Positions 23,497 through 33,126 are shown, numbered from the stretch's first letter. The stretch is 39,059 bases of DNA from Oscillospiraceae bacterium (GCA_021199855.1 JAJQHD010000038.1:81930-120988), one strand, 5' to 3'. Notes: generated from the sequence alone by a model not told the origin. Numbers and translations: made by a program.

Positions 23497-26442
23497 TCAT
23501 CGATTTGCGGCAAAGTATTCTTCAATTGCTTCGACAATAGCGTCTGCAAGTCCACTTTGCACTGTAGAATCGTTCAGTGCCATGGCTTCTGTGTAGTCTG
23601 TGACGAAGCCGCACTCAACTAAGATAGACGGAAACTCCTGCTCAAGAGTTACAGCGAAGTAGTTATATTTCGCTCCACGGTTTCTGCTCTTGCCGTCTTT
23701 ATAGACATAATCCTCGTAGTATTCCGCCATTTTCTCCGCCACAAGGCTGGCAATCGGTTCTGAGAATGGCGTGAAGTAGTAGGCTTCAACACCTCGCACG
23801 CCTTCTCCATTTGTCACACTGTTGCAGTGTATTGAGATATACAGATCGGGATCATATTGCCTTGCATACTCTGAGCGGTCGTAGACGCTGATGTAGGTAG
23901 TGTCACTTGGAATCATGTAAACCGTCGCGCCAGCAGCTTGAAGCTTTGAAACAAGAAGCTTGGCGATTGCAAGATTGATAACTCTTTCAACAACGTGTCC
24001 TACTGCGCCTGGATCCAAAGTAGTCGAACTGGTATTGTATCCATGTCCCGGGTCGACAACTATTACGGCACCGGCAAGACTTGAATTGTAGCCGTTGAAT
24101 GTGAATGTCAGGTTGCCATTGCCGTCGTAGTCCGCTGAATACCCGGCGAATACTCCACTCTTTCTGAGCTTCAGCTTGAGCTGTACCTTGGTTTCGCCGT
24201 CAACTGTGACTGTCTGCCATTCTGCGCTGCTGAAAAGTGAATCGGAGCTGAATGTCGGGAGTCCGGTATAGCTTGTAACATAGTCAAATGTGATAATTAC
24301 GTAATCCGCACTGAAGCTACTTACCGAGTAGGTTCCGCTTATACCGGTGCCAAATGTCAGAGGTGAATAGGAAATTGTAAACGGTGTCTGATAATCGAGA
24401 TTGAATGTCAGAACTGTGTCTCCGCTACTGCTTTGATATGATGAAGTTGAGGCAATTGTGTTACTGATTATTGTGTAGCCATCAACGAGCGTGCAATCAG
24501 ATGCCTTTAATCTCAGTCCGGAAGCGGTAAGATAGTACTTAACTGTCTGGCTTACGCCCTCAGAAGTGACGCTGTATGTGACTTCGTTTACAAGCACGTC
24601 GATTGTTCCAGCAGGAAGTCTGGGAGAAGTGGGAACTGCAATCGCATCAGTTGTATAGTAATCATAAGCTAGAGTATTGTCTGAATTGACGACAACAAGC
24701 TGAGTAGCTTCGGCAGTCGGAGAAATTGCATTTACAATGACTTTTGCCGCCGTCACATCTTCATAGCTGAGATCCTTGTAGTTACCACTGATGTAGATAT
24801 AGCCCAAATCCTGCTCTTCGCCTACTATTCCTTCAGGCGCTTCAAGATAGCCGGTGAATATTGCGTAGCTGGAGTTTTCGTCGAGGTCGTCAGAACCGGA
24901 TGTCTGCTCAGTGAGGGTAATGGTTTTGCCGTCCAGTGTAGCGGTTACAGTTGAACCAGAGTATGCCGTAACGCTTACAGAAATCTTTGTAGAGCCTTCG
25001 ACATACATCGTCGTTCCCTCTTCTGGCTCAACCGACTGGATAACGTCTACTTTACGTGTAATCTTGTAGGTTACAGTGTTGGCTTTATTCTGGAAAGTAA
25101 ATGTGTTCACACCAACTTCAAGCTCTTCCTCGAAGTAGAAATTGCCAGCTTCATTGAGCGTTATAATATCACCGTTGAAGTAGACATCAAAGTTAGAGTC
25201 ATAAGTACCCTGGAACTTGACGGTTGTTTCATAAGTAGTGTAGTTTGTCTTCGTAGGAAGAACCATCTCAAGCTGAGTATAGAGCGAGTCTGTGTCAATA
25301 AGCCCGTCGTAGTACTTTACGAGTGCGTCGGTACTGCTTCCGATATTCTTAACAAGTGATTCATATGAATGGAATACACTGCCTTGATATGCCGAGTAGT
25401 CGGCACACTCTTCTAATTGTTTCAGAATCTGGTCGGACGCCCACGAAGTATCGGATGTGCTTATTCTGTCATTTGCATGACTGATGAACATCGGAATATT
25501 ATTGGCTTCAGCGAGTTCATTCCACCATGAGATAATGCTCGTAAAGTTGAGTTCAACCGATTGAAGCCCACCGTAGCAAGTTACAATAACAAAATCGGAA
25601 TAGCCATTCTGGATATAAGCCCTTGTGTCCGAGTAGCCATCTGCAAGTGCCTCAAAATCGTCCTTTGTATCGGAGCCTTCGGGGTTATTTCCATCGTTCA
25701 TCCAAGCGTTTGTAGCGGCTAAACCTACAGCTACAGTATTGCTAGTGGAGTGAATAGCGTTGCTGACGAGCTTGAATATGTACTCGCTGTTGTCTAAAAG
25801 CCAGTTTTCATACCCGATTCCGGAACCGTATTTAAGATAATTCTCGTAGCTGTTTTCATCAATATCGGCGTAGTAACCGTCAATTAAAATTCCGTCGATG
25901 AGATACTTATTTGTGAGCTTGTGGGCACATTGTGAGAGATAATCAATCCTGTCGCTTACGGTTTCGAGTGCGTTTGCCTCTATTGCGTCTCCCAAATCAA
26001 AGGTGATGTAGACGTAATAATTAAGACTTCTCGCTGTCTCAATAAGCATGTCCAGCGGTGAGCCATTCAGATAGACCTTTGCGTCAATCTCATAGTAGAT
26101 AACGCTGTCATAGCTTGTGTTGATGATGATTGTGTTGAAGCTGTAGCTCTCTAAATTCGAGAATATTTCGTTTATTTCTTCCGAAGTAACATCTGCCGTC
26201 TGGTCGATATCTGTAAAGAAGTCGTAACCGATGGTTATGTAAGTAGCCCGCATATCGTCAGGAAATGAAAAGACGTCCTCAGCAGTTGCGGCTGTAATTA
26301 TATCGGCGGTTTCAGCGCTTTCTACAGTCTCTTCTTCGGAAACTTCGTCGTCGGCGAACACAATTAAAGCCGTTCCGTTATACGGAAAGACCGTTGTAAA
26401 TAGAAGTACCAGAGATAATAAAACGGAAAGAGTTTTTTTCAT
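23497..26442 (-). CDS. Secreted GHL10-like domain / N-acetylmuramoyl-L-alanine amidase fusion
   Basis: A 981-residue exported protein. A signal peptide (about 1-30) precedes a TIM-barrel-like domain (about 65-350) with YITIGYDFF, a LIDGILIDGYYAD strand-end motif and a TCYGG segment, resembling the DUF187/GHL10 family. Several beta-sandwich, Ig-like segments follow (about 400-780). The C-terminus (about 788-981) is a complete Amidase_3 zinc amidase: H800 (VDPGHG), E819 (VVERVINL), H872 (SIHCNS) and catalytic-type E943 (VECGF). It would remove stem peptides from peptidoglycan. The start is the ATG at 26442 with AAAGGTGA upstream; the longer frame has no signal-like start. It lies 25 bases after a lipoprotein with the same barrel type. 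Confidence 0.88.
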   Translation of the reverse strand: MKKTLSVLLSLVLLFTTVFPYNGTALIVFADDEVSEEETVESAETADIITAATAEDVFSFPDDMRATYITIGYDFFTDIDQTADVTSEEINEIFSNLESYSFNTIIINTSYDSVIYYEIDAKVYLNGSPLDMLIETARSLNYYVYITFDLGDAIEANALETVSDRIDYLSQCAHKLTNKYLIDGILIDGYYADIDENSYENYLKYGSGIGYENWLLDNSEYIFKLVSNAIHSTSNTVAVGLAATNAWMNDGNNPEGSDTKDDFEALADGYSDTRAYIQNGYSDFVIVTCYGGLQSVELNFTSIISWWNELAEANNIPMFISHANDRISTSDTSWASDQILKQLEECADYSAYQGSVFHSYESLVKNIGSSTDALVKYYDGLIDTDSLYTQLEMVLPTKTNYTTYETTVKFQGTYDSNFDVYFNGDIITLNEAGNFYFEEELEVGVNTFTFQNKANTVTYKITRKVDVIQSVEPEEGTTMYVEGSTKISVSVTAYSGSTVTATLDGKTITLTEQTSGSDDLDENSSYAIFTGYLEAPEGIVGEEQDLGYIYISGNYKDLSYEDVTAAKVIVNAISPTAEATQLVVVNSDNTLAYDYYTTDAIAVPTSPRLPAGTIDVLVNEVTYSVTSEGVSQTVKYYLTASGLRLKASDCTLVDGYTIISNTIASTSSYQSSSGDTVLTFNLDYQTPFTISYSPLTFGTGISGTYSVSSFSADYVIITFDYVTSYTGLPTFSSDSLFSSAEWQTVTVDGETKVQLKLKLRKSGVFAGYSADYDGNGNLTFTFNGYNSSLAGAVIVVDPGHGYNTSSTTLDPGAVGHVVERVINLAIAKLLVSKLQAAGATVYMIPSDTTYISVYDRSEYARQYDPDLYISIHCNSVTNGEGVRGVEAYYFTPFSEPIASLVAEKMAEYYEDYVYKDGKSRNRGAKYNYFAVTLEQEFPSILVECGFVTDYTEAMALNDSTVQSGLADAIVEAIEEYFAANR

Positions 26443-26467
26443 GAGTTCACCTTTAGGTAAACCGGAC

Positions 26468-28198
26468 CTACAGTCCGGCGAGAGACTTGATGAGGCTTGC
26501 GATTTCTCCTGCAAGGAGAGTGTCAGACGAATCGGCAACTAATGAGCTATACCTATAGTAGGCACATCCGGAATAGCCGGAAAGCGTTGAAATATAATCT
26601 GTCTGTTTTGAAAGCATACTTCCGGAGCTCCATTCGGTTGTTGTTCCGACCTTATAAGCGGCGATTCCGCAGATGAGCTTGACAGACGAACTTGTTACAA
26701 TAGAATCCCACTGAACGGCAGTTGTATCGAACGGCAGGCTTCCTGTATATCCATAGTAAATCTGAGGGACGATGTAGTCGATATATCCGGAAGTTGAGCA
26801 CCAGAGTTCAACATCAGCATAGAGCTTGTTTAAGTTATTGCTGAGATTTCCCTGTGGAGAAACTCCAAACAAAACACTTGAATTGCAGGATTTCACCGTA
26901 GAGTAAATCTCTTTCACGAGCTGGCTGACGGTGTCTCTTCGCCATTGGGCTAAATCACTGCTACCCGAAACCGAGAATGCAAGTTTATCGAAAGATTCAT
27001 CAGTCGTTGGATAGAAATAATCGTCTATATGTATTCCGTCGACATCGTAGTTTGATACTATCTCGGCAATCCCAGCGCAGATGAGCTCTCTTACCGCTGA
27101 ATATGCCGGACTCAGCCAGTAGTAGCCGGTGTCGCTGTCATAGACGAGATATGTTCCGTTTGTCGAGCTTGAAGAATACCACTGCTTCAACGTATACGAA
27201 GAACTCATAGCTTCAAAATTCTTTTTGGTTGTGGTTCTCATGGGGTTTACCCACGCGTGGAAAGAGAGCCCGAGCTTATGGGCTTCTTTAATCATTATTT
27301 CAAGTGGGTCATATGATGGCTTGTCTCCTATTGTTCCGGAATATGCAGATGTGAAAGCATAATAATCGGAATAATAGTATGCATCTCCGAATGCCCTAAC
27401 GTGGACGTAAACGGTGTTAAAGCCGAGTGATGCTACATAGGAGAACGCCTCAGAGATGGAATTTGTAAACTCCGCCTCAGTAGCTCCTGCAAGCATGGTA
27501 TCTATGTCAAGATACGCAAACCAGACGGCTTTAACTGTGGAATAGTTGAGCGCTATATAACTGCTTGTCCCGAGCTGTGAGACTATTTCGTCGACGTCCA
27601 CTTCGTCGGCAATGTCTACATCTTCATCGCTTGTGGCTGCAGTAGTTATTTTTGAAATAGTTGTCGTTATTGTAGTAGCGGCAGTAGTGGCAGTTGTTGT
27701 GGCTACCGTGGTTGTTTCCTCATTTTCTTCGTAGATATCTGAAAGATATCTGCCGTTTACGAAATATTCGCCATTTTTAAATTCGATTCTGTACCAGCCG
27801 ATTGAGACAATTCCGGTAACATTGACGCTGTCACCCTTGTCGAGGTGACCGATTCTGTCACTATCTGCATCGGGAAGCGCTCTTACATTTACCGAGTTGA
27901 TAGCGTACATTGTAGCTTCGTAATCAGTTATGGTATAGCCTACTGATACTTCTGTTTCCACGACCGCTGTTGTTTCAGCATCGCTTTCAGGTGCAGTAGT
28001 AACGGCTGATTCTGAGGTCTCAATCGTTGAGTATACTGGCGCTGTTTCGCTTTCGGATGTGGCAGTCTGAGTGGATACTGACGCATAGGTTTCTATAGTT
28101 ATGGAGCCTGCTGTATCTTCAACTGAGGCTCTTTGAGTGCAGGATGTGAGAGTCAGAATAGTGAAAATGAGTGTGAAAAGCAGTACCGATTTTCTCAT
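26468..28198 (-). CDS. Lipoprotein with SH3 domain and DigH/GHL10-type glycoside-hydrolase-like domain
   Basis: A 576-residue lipoprotein: lipobox ending Leu-Thr-Ser-Cys at C20, Ser/Thr/Glu-rich stretch (21-88), a bacterial SH3 domain (about 95-155, SVNVRALPDADSDRIGHLDKGD), a Thr-rich linker (158-195), and a GHL10/DUF187 barrel (about 222-560). Barrel motifs are VKAVWFAYLDI, GFNTVYVHVRAFGDAYY, FHAWVNPMR, VDGIHIDDYFYP, GVSPQGN and YIDYIVPQIYYGY. E. coli DigH (YddW), of this family, cuts peptidoglycan strands lacking peptides, so a cell-wall substrate is likely; SH3 domains commonly bind wall. The ATG at 28198 has GGAGGT upstream. It is the first gene of a two-gene operon with the amidase fusion. 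Confidence 0.88.
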   Translation of the reverse strand: MRKSVLLFTLIFTILTLTSCTQRASVEDTAGSITIETYASVSTQTATSESETAPVYSTIETSESAVTTAPESDAETTAVVETEVSVGYTITDYEATMYAINSVNVRALPDADSDRIGHLDKGDSVNVTGIVSIGWYRIEFKNGEYFVNGRYLSDIYEENEETTTVATTTATTAATTITTTISKITTAATSDEDVDIADEVDVDEIVSQLGTSSYIALNYSTVKAVWFAYLDIDTMLAGATEAEFTNSISEAFSYVASLGFNTVYVHVRAFGDAYYYSDYYAFTSAYSGTIGDKPSYDPLEIMIKEAHKLGLSFHAWVNPMRTTTKKNFEAMSSSYTLKQWYSSSSTNGTYLVYDSDTGYYWLSPAYSAVRELICAGIAEIVSNYDVDGIHIDDYFYPTTDESFDKLAFSVSGSSDLAQWRRDTVSQLVKEIYSTVKSCNSSVLFGVSPQGNLSNNLNKLYADVELWCSTSGYIDYIVPQIYYGYTGSLPFDTTAVQWDSIVTSSSVKLICGIAAYKVGTTTEWSSGSMLSKQTDYISTLSGYSGCAYYRYSSLVADSSDTLLAGEIASLIKSLAGL

Positions 28199-28251
28199 CT
28201 TAACCTCCGGATAAAGTAGACACAGCCATAAGACCAAAACCATTAAAAATG

Positions 28252-28280
28252 ATTATACCATTTTCCGAGCAATATTACAA
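28252..28280 (-). promoter_or_regulatory. Sigma-A promoter of the GHL10-amidase operon
   Basis: TTGTAA (28275-28280), a 17-base spacer and a perfect TATAAT (28252-28257) on the minus strand, 53 bases before the lipoprotein start. It is divergent to the perR promoter. Confidence 0.75.
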
Positions 28281-28350
28281 GAGCTTTATGTCGACAATAT
28301 CTGCCAATCTCCGAAAAAGATTTTCTTAAAAATATTCGGAAAAGCTCTTG
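28278..28350. repeat. 10-bp inverted repeat joining two divergent promoters
   Basis: CAAGAGCTTT (28278-28287) and AAAGCTCTTG (28341-28350) are exact reverse complements. Each overlaps the -35 box of one of the two divergent promoters. A second, inner inverted pair, TCCGAA (28310-28315) and TTCGGA (28335-28340), lies between them. The layout suggests a shared regulatory site, or a hairpin in the DNA. Confidence 0.6.
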
Positions 28351-28376
28351 ACAGATATGCCTTCTTATGTTATTAT
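28348..28376 (+). promoter_or_regulatory. Sigma-A promoter of perR-rbr
   Basis: A perfect TTGACA (28348-28353), a 17-base spacer and TATTAT (28371-28376), 34 bases before the perR start. Reading frame upstream of the ATG at 28411 therefore overlaps the promoter and is not coding. Confidence 0.8.
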
Positions 28377-28381
28377 AAATC

Positions 28382-28394
28382 AAGAATCATTCTT
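28382..28394 (+). promoter_or_regulatory. Fur/PerR-type box, AAGAAT-C-ATTCTT
   Basis: A perfect 6-1-6 palindrome placed between the -10 and the ribosome binding site of perR. It shares the AAT-N-ATT core and 6-1-6 geometry of Fur and PerR boxes, but matches the full Bacillus PerR box at only 9 of 14 positions. Autoregulation by the gene product is the simplest reading. Confidence 0.55.
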
Positions 28395-28410
28395 AATTTT
28401 GGTGATGAGC

Positions 28411-28797
28411 ATGACAAAACAGCGCAAACTGATAAAGGAGATTATATACAGCTCCGAACGCCACCTCACCGCCGAGGAAATCTTTACCGAGGCGAGAAAG
28501 AGTATGCCCAATATCGCACTCGGAACGGTGTATCGCAACCTGGGCAAGCTCTGCGAGGATAAAGAAATAAGGCTGATAAGCCTTCGTGGATTTTCCGATT
28601 GTTACGATAAGTCTTTTATGCCTCATGGGCACCTTATCTGCAATTCCTGTGGCAAGGTCGACGACTTCCCTATTGACGATATTGGAGAAGAGCTTTCTTC
28701 GAGGCTCGGAGTAAATCTTATCTACTACGATGTCAATGCCCACTATATCTGCGATGATTGCAGACAGAAAAATCCGGTTACTAGCGACAGTTTATAA
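28411..28797 (+). CDS. perR: Fur family regulator, PerR-type
   Basis: A 128-residue Fur-family repressor. The DNA-binding helix region includes GTVYRNLGKL. Aligned by eye with Bacillus PerR, all five regulatory-metal ligands are kept: H18, D66, H72, H74 and D85 (matching H37, D85, H91, H93, D104). The aspartate at the last position favours peroxide sensing (PerR) over iron sensing (Fur). Structural zinc cysteines are C77/C80 and C114/C117. The N-terminus is about 20 residues shorter than in Bacillus. The start is the ATG at 28411 with GGTGA upstream. It is followed 51 bases later by rubrerythrin, a usual PerR target. Confidence 0.85.
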   Translation: MTKQRKLIKEIIYSSERHLTAEEIFTEARKSMPNIALGTVYRNLGKLCEDKEIRLISLRGFSDCYDKSFMPHGHLICNSCGKVDDFPIDDIGEELSSRLGVNLIYYDVNAHYICDDCRQKNPVTSDSL

Positions 28798-28848
28798 GAC
28801 TGCCGTGTAATATAAAACTAAAATCTAAAAATCAAAGGAGAACTCGAA

Positions 28849-29382
28849 ATGGAACTTAAAGGAACAAAAACCGAACAGAATCTTATGACTGCATTTGCCG
28901 GTGAGTCTCAGGCAAGAAATAAGTATACATACTTTGCTTCTGTTGCTAAGAAGGAAGGCTATGAGCAGATCGCTGAAATCTTCCTCAAGACTGCTGAAAA
29001 TGAGAAGGAGCACGCAAAGCTCTGGTTCAAGGCTCTTGACGGAATCGGCTCTACTCCTGAGAACCTGAAGGCTGCCGCTGAGGGCGAAAACTATGAGTGG
29101 ACTGATATGTACGCAACCTTCGCTAAGGAAGCAGAGGAAGAGGGCTTCAAGGTACTTGCGGCTCAGTTCAGAATGGTCGGCGAGATTGAGAAGGCACACG
29201 AGGAGAGATACTTAAAGCTTCTTGATAATGTCGAGATGCAGAAGGTATTCGAGAAGAGCGAAGAGACCATGTGGGAGTGCCGCAACTGCGGACACCTCGT
29301 CATCGGCAAGAAGGCTCCTGCTGTCTGCCCTGTTTGCGCTCATCCCGGAAGCTTCTTTGAAGTAAGAAAAGAAAACTACTGA
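28849..29382 (+). CDS. rbr: Rubrerythrin
   Basis: A 177-residue non-haem iron protein that reduces hydrogen peroxide in anaerobes. The ferritin-like four-helix domain carries the di-iron glutamates ([45 protein letters not shown]) and the C-terminal rubredoxin-type Fe(Cys)4 site is CRNCG...[19 protein letters not shown] precedes the ATG. No separate promoter is evident in the 51-base gap, so it is probably transcribed with perR. A strong terminator follows. Confidence 0.97.
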   Translation: MELKGTKTEQNLMTAFAGESQARNKYTYFASVAKKEGYEQIAEIFLKTAENEKEHAKLWFKALDGIGSTPENLKAAAEGENYEWTDMYATFAKEAEEEGFKVLAAQFRMVGEIEKAHEERYLKLLDNVEMQKVFEKSEETMWECRNCGHLVIGKKAPAVCPVCAHPGSFFEVRKENY

Positions 29383-29395
29383 TTCACTTCCCCAT

Positions 29396-29428
29396 AGCCC
29401 CGAGATTAATTCTCGGGGCTCTTTTTTT
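29396..29428 (+). terminator. Rho-independent terminator after rubrerythrin
   Basis: AGCCCCGAGA (29396-29405) pairs with TCTCGGGGCT (29411-29420) around a five-base loop, followed by C and seven T. Confidence 0.95.
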
Positions 29429-29430
29429 AC

Positions 29431-29459
29431 TTGTATTTTTGCAGATATTGTGATACAAT
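29431..29459 (+). promoter_or_regulatory. Sigma-A promoter of the histidine phosphatase gene
   Basis: TTGTAT (29431-29436), 17-base spacer, TACAAT (29454-29459), directly after the rubrerythrin terminator and 30 bases before the start codon. Confidence 0.7.
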
Positions 29460-29489
29460 CTCTTTGACAAATTTCAAAGGAGAATAAAT

Positions 29490-30221
29490 ATGCGGATTTT
29501 GATTGTAAGACATGCAGACCCTGATTATTCTATAGATTCACTCACCGAAAAAGGTTGGCGTGAGGCTGAGCTTCTGAGTGAAAGGATTTCAAAACATGAT
29601 GTAAAGGCTTTTTACTGTTCACCTCTTGGACGAGCTCAGGACACCGCTTCCCTTACACTAAAGAAAATGGGCAGAGAAGCTGAAACGCTCGAATGGCTCA
29701 AAGAGTTCTACTATTGTCAGGTAACTCCTCCGTATCTCAAAGAAGGCGAAACGGTTATACCCTGGGATTTTATGCCATCATTCTTCACTACATGCGACGA
29801 CCTCTACGATAAAGACAAGTTCATGCACGTCGATTTCATGGAGAAGGGCGACTACCCTGCTCTGTATAAGGCGGTGACAGATGGCTTGGATGAACTTCTG
29901 GAGAAGCACGGTTACAGGCGTCACGGAAGATATTACGATGCAGTTGAACCTAACAGAGATACTATAGTTCTTTTCTGTCACTTCGGAATCGAATGCCAGC
30001 TACTCGGGCATCTTTTGAGCATATCTCCCGTTGTTCTCGGACAGAATTTTTGTGCGGCTCCGTCTTCGGTTACCACTCTTTACACTGAGGAACGCGAGAA
30101 AGGCATAGCTTCATTCAGAATGGCGGCGTTCGGAGACATTTCACACTTGTATGCCGCAGGAGAAGAACCAGCATTTGTGGCGAGATTTTGCGAGACGTTC
30201 GATTCGGACGAACGGCACTGA
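29490..30221 (+). CDS. Histidine phosphatase family protein (phosphoglycerate-mutase-like)
   Basis: A 243-residue protein of the branch-2H phosphatase family. The catalytic motif is Arg7-His8 (LIVRHADPD), with R48 (SPLGRAQDT), an acid-base type glutamate near E68 (LEWLKEF), and the second histidine H164 (LFCHFGIE). An insert of about 70 residues between these parts (PYLKEGETVIPWDFMPSFF...) is larger than in the simplest members. The substrate cannot be told from sequence. Single-gene transcript: own promoter and a terminator at its end. AAAGGAG lies before the ATG. Confidence 0.9.
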   Translation: MRILIVRHADPDYSIDSLTEKGWREAELLSERISKHDVKAFYCSPLGRAQDTASLTLKKMGREAETLEWLKEFYYCQVTPPYLKEGETVIPWDFMPSFFTTCDDLYDKDKFMHVDFMEKGDYPALYKAVTDGLDELLEKHGYRRHGRYYDAVEPNRDTIVLFCHFGIECQLLGHLLSISPVVLGQNFCAAPSSVTTLYTEEREKGIASFRMAAFGDISHLYAAGEEPAFVARFCETFDSDERH

Positions 30222-30235
30222 TATTTATTGTATAC

Positions 30236-30271
30236 AAACAATCCGTCGGCAAAAACCGACGGATTGTTTTT
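30236..30271. terminator. Bidirectional terminator between the phosphatase and uvrA
   Basis: A long perfect stem: AACAATCCGTCGG (30237-30249) with CCGACGGATTGTT (30256-30268) around a six-base loop, followed by T on the plus strand and preceded by A on the plus strand. It ends the convergent transcripts of both genes and overlaps the uvrA stop codon. Confidence 0.9.
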
Positions 30272-33122
30272 ATCTCCATTCAAGAGCTTTTTTGAGGTAT
30301 TGCCCAGTGTAAGAATTTGGATTTTCAGCAACTTCTTCGGGTGTGCCGGTAGCAATTACCGTACCTCCACCGGAGCCGCCTTCCGGTCCCAAGTCGATGA
30401 TATAATCGGCACATTTGATGACATCTAGATTGTGCTCGATGACGACCACCGTGTTGCCATTGTCGCAGAGCTGTTCGAGCATGTCTATAAGTCTTGCGAC
30501 GTCGTCAGTATGAAGTCCTGTTGTGGGCTCGTCGAGGATGTATATTGTTCTGCCAGTAGCCTTTCTTGAAAGCTCAGTTGCAAGCTTTACTCGCTGAGCT
30601 TCACCGCCGGAGAGTGTTGTTGAGGGCTGTCCCAGCTTCAGATAGCCCAAGCCTACGTCACGAAGAGTTTTAATCTTCCGGTAAATCTTCGGCATATTTT
30701 CAAAGAACGAGCAGGCTTCTTCGATTGTCATATCCAGGACATCCGCAATGCTCTTGCCCTTGTATTTGACTTCGAGAGTCTCTCTATTGTAGCGTGAACC
30801 GTGGCAGACCTCGCAAGGAACGTAAACATCAGGCAGGAAGTGCATTTCAATCTTGATGATTCCGTCACCCTCGCAGGCTTCACAGCGTCCGCCTCTGACA
30901 TTAAAGGAGAATCGCCCTTGTGTGTAGCCACGCGTCTTGGCGTCATTAGTCATTGCGAATAGCTCTCTGATATCGTTGAATACTCCGGTGTATGTTGCTG
31001 GATTAGACCTTGGCGTTCTTCCTATCGGAGATTGATCGATATTTATTACCTTGTCGAGATTTTCAAGTCCTTCAATTTTTTTGAATGTCCCAGGAACAAT
31101 TTTAGCGCGATTAAGCTTGACTGCAAGCTCTTTGTAGAGAATTTCGTTTACAAGTGAGCTCTTGCCGCTTCCGGAAACTCCGGTTACGCATGTAAAAGTG
31201 CCAAGAGGAAAATCGACGTTTATCTTTTGCAGATTGTTTTCAGCGGCGCCTACTACTCTGAGCTTGGCTCCGCTTCCCTTTCTGCGCTCTGATGGAATGG
31301 GAATTTTTCTCCTGCCGCTCAGGTATGCACCGGTGATTGAGCGTTCGCAGTTCATAATGTCCTGTGGAGTTCCCGTGCATACGATTTCGCCACCATGAAT
31401 TCCGGCACCAGGTCCTACATCGACGATATAGTCAGCCGCAAGCATTGTCTCCTCGTCATGCTCAACGACAATAAGGGTGTTGCCCAAATCTCTGAGTCTC
31501 TTGAGAGAAGCTATCAACTTGGCATTGTCCCTCTGGTGAAGACCAATACTTGGCTCGTCCAGGATATAGAGAACACCCACAAGTGAGGAGCCAATCTGTG
31601 TTGCAAGCCTTATGCGCTGGCTTTCACCGCCAGAAAGTGTTGAACTGGAACGGGATAGTGAGAGATAGTCTAGTCCGACATTCTTTAAGAAGCCTAATCT
31701 CGACTTAATCTCTTTCAGAATCTGCGAAGCAATCAGAAGTTCACGTTCGGTGAGCTTAAGATTATCGAAGAAGTCGATAGTATCGCTTATGGAAAGTTTG
31801 CAGAGCTCTGCAATATTCAATCCGCCTACTGTTACGCCCAAAACTTCTTTTTTTAGTCTGTCGCCGTGGCAGGTCTTGCACTTGACTTCACTCATGTATT
31901 CTTCAATTTTTGTCTTTGTGGCGTCACTTTCTGATGAGCGATAACGCCTGTCAAGGTTGTTTATGACTCCCTCAAATGGCTGAATCCAGTATCCCCCACC
32001 CCATTCTTCGGGACGCTTGAACGAAAGTTTTTGTCCCTGGGTTCCATACAGGAATATATCTATTGCATCCTTCGGCAAATCCTTGATTGGCGTGTCGAGA
32101 GAAATTCCGTACTTTTCACTAATTGCGTTGTAGTAAATCATGGTGAATGAGTCATCATTGAGAGTATTCCAACCGTCGGCTCGTATTCCGCCCTGCCTGA
32201 TTGTCAGTTCATCGTTTGGGATAACTTTTTTCGGGTCAACCTGCAGGAACATTCCGAGACCGGTACAGTCGGGGCAAGCACCGTAGGGATTATTGAATGA
32301 GAACATTCTCGGCGACAGCTCTTCGATAGAAACGCCGTGCTCGGGGCAGGCATAATTCTGCGAGAACATCATCTCTTCGCCATCGATTACGTCGACAACA
32401 GCGAGTCCACCTGAAAGAGAAGTTACAATCTCAATGCTTCCGGAAAGTCTCGAACGGATCTCCTGTTTGATTACTAATCTATCGACTACTACCTCGATGG
32501 TATGCTTCTTGTTCTTTTCAAGCTTTATCTTCTCAGCAAGGTCGTAGATGATGCCGTCGATTCTGACACGGACATAGCCGGACTTTTTGAGCTGTTCGAG
32601 CTCTTTGACATATTCGCCTTTTCTGCCCCTGACTATAGGAGCGAGAAGCTGGATTTTGGTACCTTCTGGGAGCTCCATTATCCTGTCTACAATCTGGTCG
32701 ACAGACTGCCTTTTGATTTCCCTTCCGCAAACCGGACAATGAGGAACGCCGATTCTGGCATAGAGAAGTCTTAAATAGTCATATATTTCGGTTACGGTTC
32801 CAACGGTTGAACGTGGATTGTTCGAAGTGGTTTTCTGGTCGATGGAAATTGCCGGAGAAAGTCCGTCAATGCTGTCGACATCCGGCTTGTCCATCTGTCC
32901 TAAGAACATTCTTGCGTAGGAGGAAAGGCTTTCAATATACCTTCTCTGACCGTCGGCAAATATCGTATCAAAAGCAAGCGAAGATTTGCCGGAACCGGAA
33001 AGACCGGTGAAGACCACGAATTTGTCTCTTGGAATTGTAACATCTATATTTTTGAGATTATGCTCTCTTGCGCCTTTTATTACTATCTGATTGTTTCCGA
33101 CAGTCTGATTTTCAGCTTCCAT
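30270..33122 (-). CDS. uvrA: Excinuclease ABC subunit UvrA
   Basis: Damage-recognition ATPase of nucleotide excision repair, 950 residues, full length. Two ABC modules are visible: Walker [15 protein letters not shown] and [13 protein letters not shown], signatures [12 protein letters not shown] and [12 protein letters not shown], and Walker [14 protein letters not shown] and [13 protein letters not shown]. Zinc-binding cysteine pairs include CPVCGRE, CPDCTG, CKTCHGD and [18 protein letters not shown]. It starts 4 bases after uvrB ends and is transcribed from the uvrB promoter. Confidence 0.98.
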   Translation of the reverse strand: MEAENQTVGNNQIVIKGAREHNLKNIDVTIPRDKFVVFTGLSGSGKSSLAFDTIFADGQRRYIESLSSYARMFLGQMDKPDVDSIDGLSPAISIDQKTTSNNPRSTVGTVTEIYDYLRLLYARIGVPHCPVCGREIKRQSVDQIVDRIMELPEGTKIQLLAPIVRGRKGEYVKELEQLKKSGYVRVRIDGIIYDLAEKIKLEKNKKHTIEVVVDRLVIKQEIRSRLSGSIEIVTSLSGGLAVVDVIDGEEMMFSQNYACPEHGVSIEELSPRMFSFNNPYGACPDCTGLGMFLQVDPKKVIPNDELTIRQGGIRADGWNTLNDDSFTMIYYNAISEKYGISLDTPIKDLPKDAIDIFLYGTQGQKLSFKRPEEWGGGYWIQPFEGVINNLDRRYRSSESDATKTKIEEYMSEVKCKTCHGDRLKKEVLGVTVGGLNIAELCKLSISDTIDFFDNLKLTERELLIASQILKEIKSRLGFLKNVGLDYLSLSRSSSTLSGGESQRIRLATQIGSSLVGVLYILDEPSIGLHQRDNAKLIASLKRLRDLGNTLIVVEHDEETMLAADYIVDVGPGAGIHGGEIVCTGTPQDIMNCERSITGAYLSGRRKIPIPSERRKGSGAKLRVVGAAENNLQKINVDFPLGTFTCVTGVSGSGKSSLVNEILYKELAVKLNRAKIVPGTFKKIEGLENLDKVINIDQSPIGRTPRSNPATYTGVFNDIRELFAMTNDAKTRGYTQGRFSFNVRGGRCEACEGDGIIKIEMHFLPDVYVPCEVCHGSRYNRETLEVKYKGKSIADVLDMTIEEACSFFENMPKIYRKIKTLRDVGLGYLKLGQPSTTLSGGEAQRVKLATELSRKATGRTIYILDEPTTGLHTDDVARLIDMLEQLCDNGNTVVVIEHNLDVIKCADYIIDLGPEGGSGGGTVIATGTPEEVAENPNSYTGQYLKKALEWR

Positions 33123-33126
33123 ATAA

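Noticed and set aside
23427-23555. N-terminal extension of nfnA
   Set aside because: This stretch contains a perfect promoter and a ribosome binding site just before the GTG, and the extension has no counterpart in NfnA.
26443-26538. N-terminal extension of the amidase fusion
   Set aside because: It overlaps the end of the lipoprotein gene, and the signal peptide begins at the later ATG, which has a good ribosome binding site.
28348-28410. N-terminal extension of the perR frame
   Set aside because: The extra codons are formed by the promoter and the palindromic box.
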